From Tardiphaga sp. (GTDB lineage Bacteria > Pseudomonadota > Alphaproteobacteria > Rhizobiales > Xanthobacteraceae): DNA of 8,770 bases. The stretch lies in assembly GCA_014377915.1 (NCBI GenBank), contig JACMOT010000048.1, positions 1 to 8,770 of the forward strand. Reading direction: 5' to 3'. The notes below the pieces were generated by a model that saw only the letters and a list, made by a program, of their open reading frames with translations, was not told the origin of the DNA and made no database searches. Shown here one piece after another: positions 7,405 to 8,770 of this stretch (position 1 is its first letter; the number at the start of each line of letters is the position of its first letter). A program made the translations under genes and the position numbers.

Positions 7405-7923
7405 TCAGGTCAGCGGATTGTAGATCGGACCGCGCTTGGCGGCCTGCAGCGCGGCGATCAGCGCCTTGACGAAACTGGCCTTCTCCTCCGGCCCGAGGAA
7501 GCGGGCGATCGACACCCGGCGACCGCGCGAGACCAGGAACAGCTGCTCGATGCCGAATTCGGCGTGGCTGATCTGTTCGAGCTGCACCCACAGCGGATTG
7601 AGCGCCCATTGCACCACATGGCCGCGATGGCTGACCCGCCGCACCCGGATCTCAGACGCGGTGACGGTAATCTGCTCGGTGGCGTCGCCACGGCGATAGT
7701 TGACGCGAAACGCCCAGTAGATCGCCAGCACGTCGAGGCCAAAGAAACCGAGCACCGGCCAGGCGCCCATCATCAGGAAGGTCAGTCCGGCGGCGAAGCT
7801 GACCGCGCAGACAAAGCCCATCAGCACGAAAAAGCCGGTGCGGCTCAGCGCGCGATGGGGCCGCAGCAACGCCGAGAACAGTTCCGGTTCGGCGCTGGCG
7901 TGAAAGTCGTTGCCTGGGGTCAT
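7405..7923 (-). CDS. DUF2244 family inner-membrane protein
   Basis: This 172-residue protein matches the DUF2244 pattern: a short N-terminal tail (PELFSALLRPHRALS), two adjacent transmembrane helices at about 30-51 and 54-72 separated by GAWPV, then a positively charged boundary (RVNYRRGD) and a C-terminal cytosolic domain of about 95 residues rich in beta strands (EQITVTASEIRVRR, VQWALNPLWVQLEQ). The biochemical function of the family is unknown to me. The ATG at 7923 has no Shine-Dalgarno. A TATACT hexamer lies just 8 bases upstream, so the message may be leaderless. It is the first gene of a two-gene minus-strand unit with the Ada-like methyltransferase and diverges from nth. Confidence 0.88.
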   Translation of the reverse strand: MTPGNDFHASAEPELFSALLRPHRALSRTGFFVLMGFVCAVSFAAGLTFLMMGAWPVLGFFGLDVLAIYWAFRVNYRRGDATEQITVTASEIRVRRVSHRGHVVQWALNPLWVQLEQISHAEFGIEQLFLVSRGRRVSIARFLGPEEKASFVKALIAALQAAKRGPIYNPLT

Positions 7924-7939
7924 CGGGCATCAGTATACA
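7910..7939 (+). promoter_or_regulatory. Candidate sigma70-type promoter for nth (leaderless)
   Basis: TTGCCT (7910-7915) and TATACA (7934-7939) are 18 bases apart, each with four of six consensus matches. The -10 hexamer ends 6 bases before the chosen nth ATG, so transcription would start at or next to the A of the ATG. The -35 element lies inside the start of the divergent DUF2244 gene. Confidence 0.4.
7932..7937 (-). promoter_or_regulatory. Candidate -10 element for the DUF2244 / Ada-like unit
   Basis: Read on the minus strand this is TATACT, five of six matches to the sigma70 -10 consensus, 8 bases upstream of the DUF2244 ATG. It overlaps the nth -10 element through the palindrome GTATAC (7933-7938). 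I see no good -35 hexamer at the usual distance, so the call rests on the -10 alone. Confidence 0.35.
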
Positions 7940-7945
7940 GCGTTG

Positions 7946-8719
7946 ATGCCAAAAATCACCCGCAAGCTCCCTGCAACATCCCGCACGACAACGTCGAGTC
8001 TTGCGGCGAAATCGCGGCAGGCCGCCGCGCCCAACCGGGCGCCGGCAAAAAAAGCCAGCAAACCCAAGAAGTTGAAGCCCTGGACGGCGGCCGAGATTCA
8101 TGCGGCTTTTTCAAGATTCCGGACCGCCAACCCGGAGCCGAAGGGCGAGCTCGAACACGTCAATCCCTACACGTTGCTGGTGGCCGTTGTGCTCTCGGCG
8201 CAAGCTACCGATTCCGGTGTCAACAAGGCAACGCGCGCGCTGTTCGCCATCGCCGACACGCCGCGGAAAATGCTCGATCTCGGCGAGGAAGAAGTTCGCA
8301 ACTACATCAAGACCATCGGCCTGTACCGCACCAAGGCGAAGAACGTCATCGCGCTGTCGGAGAAGCTGATCGCCGAATTCGGCGGCGTGGTGCCGCGCAC
8401 CCGCGCCGAACTGGAATCGCTGCCCGGCGCCGGCCGCAAGACCGCCAACGTCGTGCTCAACATGGCGTTTGGCGAGCACACCATGGCGGTCGATACGCAT
8501 GTCTTTCGCGTCGGCAATCGCACCAACCTGGCGCCCGGCAAGAACGTGCTCGACGTCGAACTGGAGCTGATGCGCCTGATTCCGGCGGAGTTCATGATGC
8601 ACGCGCATCACTGGCTGATTCTGCACGGGCGCTATACCTGCCTGGCGCGCAAGCCGCGCTGCGAGGTTTGTATCATCAACGATCTGTGCCGCTGGCCGGA
8701 GAAGACGGTGCAGGCGTAA
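7946..8719 (+). CDS. nth: Endonuclease III (DNA glycosylase / AP lyase)
   Basis: Nth removes oxidised pyrimidines from DNA and cleaves the abasic site in base-excision repair. The 257-residue protein matches E. coli Nth (211 residues) with a constant offset of 45. Landmarks are LSAQATD (83-89), the helix-hairpin-helix LPGAGRKTANVVL (159-171) with catalytic K165 (E. coli K120), the catalytic aspartate in VDTHVFRV (D183, E. coli D138), HHWLILHGRYTC, and the [4Fe-4S] ligands C232-X6-C239-X2-C242-X5-C248, all present. The first 45 residues are an extra tail rich in Lys, Arg, Ala, Ser and Thr. The ATG at 7946 is preferred over the one at 7910, which lies inside the divergent DUF2244 gene and adds 12 unrelated residues. 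No Shine-Dalgarno is visible. Confidence 0.96.
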   Translation: MPKITRKLPATSRTTTSSLAAKSRQAAAPNRAPAKKASKPKKLKPWTAAEIHAAFSRFRTANPEPKGELEHVNPYTLLVAVVLSAQATDSGVNKATRALFAIADTPRKMLDLGEEEVRNYIKTIGLYRTKAKNVIALSEKLIAEFGGVVPRTRAELESLPGAGRKTANVVLNMAFGEHTMAVDTHVFRVGNRTNLAPGKNVLDVELELMRLIPAEFMMHAHHWLILHGRYTCLARKPRCEVCIINDLCRWPEKTVQA

Positions 8720-8735
8720 CGCGCCGTCCTATCAA

Positions 8736-8770
8736 CGTCATTGGGAGGAGCGAAGCGACGCGGCCATCCA
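8736..8770. repeat. Partial copy of a second dispersed repeat, cut by the window end
   Basis: The last 35 bases contain CGTCATTGGGAGGAGCGAAG followed by CGACG and ATCCA. From memory, this resembles the widespread alphaproteobacterial intergenic repeat of the form cattgcgaggagcgaagcgacgaagcaatcc, with changes in both flanking arms. It is different from copies A-D. Its full extent cannot be judged because the window ends here. Confidence 0.5.

Overview
The window is an ordinary-looking, GC-rich housekeeping segment of an alphaproteobacterial chromosome. The proteins and gene order (dnaK-dnaJ, a PmtA-type methyltransferase, an FMN reductase, pyrF, a DUF1330 gene, dapB, gpmA, an Ada-like methyltransferase, a DUF2244 gene, nth) fit the Bradyrhizobium/Rhodopseudomonas/Nitrobacter/Afipia group (Bradyrhizobiaceae, also called Nitrobacteraceae). 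The genus cannot be fixed from this sequence alone. I recognise ten protein genes, the first cut by the window edge. I see no rRNA, tRNA, CRISPR array, transposase or phage gene.

Layout. Bases 1-668 are the 3' end of dnaK, followed by a terminator-like hairpin with a T tract (683-738), then dnaJ (836-1975) and a PmtA-type phospholipid N-methyltransferase (2067-2669). An intergenic palindromic repeat (copy A) precedes an NADPH-dependent FMN reductase gene (2850-3428), which lies 6 bases ahead of pyrF (3435-4142). Repeat copy B, a small DUF1330 gene (4318-4626) and repeat copy C follow. A plausible sigma70-type promoter then leads into dapB (4835-5650) and gpmA (5669-6292), 18 bases apart. Repeat copy D fills the gap between gpmA and the convergent minus-strand pair: a DUF2244 membrane-protein gene (7405-7923) and, downstream of it, an AraC-HTH/O6-methylguanine methyltransferase gene (6442-7350). 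nth (7946-8719) diverges from the DUF2244 gene across only 22 bases. The last 35 bases look like part of another dispersed repeat.

Functions. DnaK and DnaJ are protein-folding partners. PmtA-type enzymes methylate phosphatidylethanolamine towards phosphatidylcholine. PyrF completes UMP synthesis, DapB acts in lysine/diaminopimelate synthesis and GpmA in glycolysis/gluconeogenesis. The Ada-like protein and Nth repair alkylated and oxidised DNA respectively, on either side of the DUF2244 gene.

The most interesting content is non-coding. Four copies (two of about 140 bp, two of 120 bp) of one palindromic element occupy four of the intergenic gaps. Each can be drawn as an outer stem enclosing three hairpins, and paired changes between copies preserve the stems. 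This looks like a dispersed family typical of these genomes rather than a new gene system. I found no convincing undescribed multi-gene system here.
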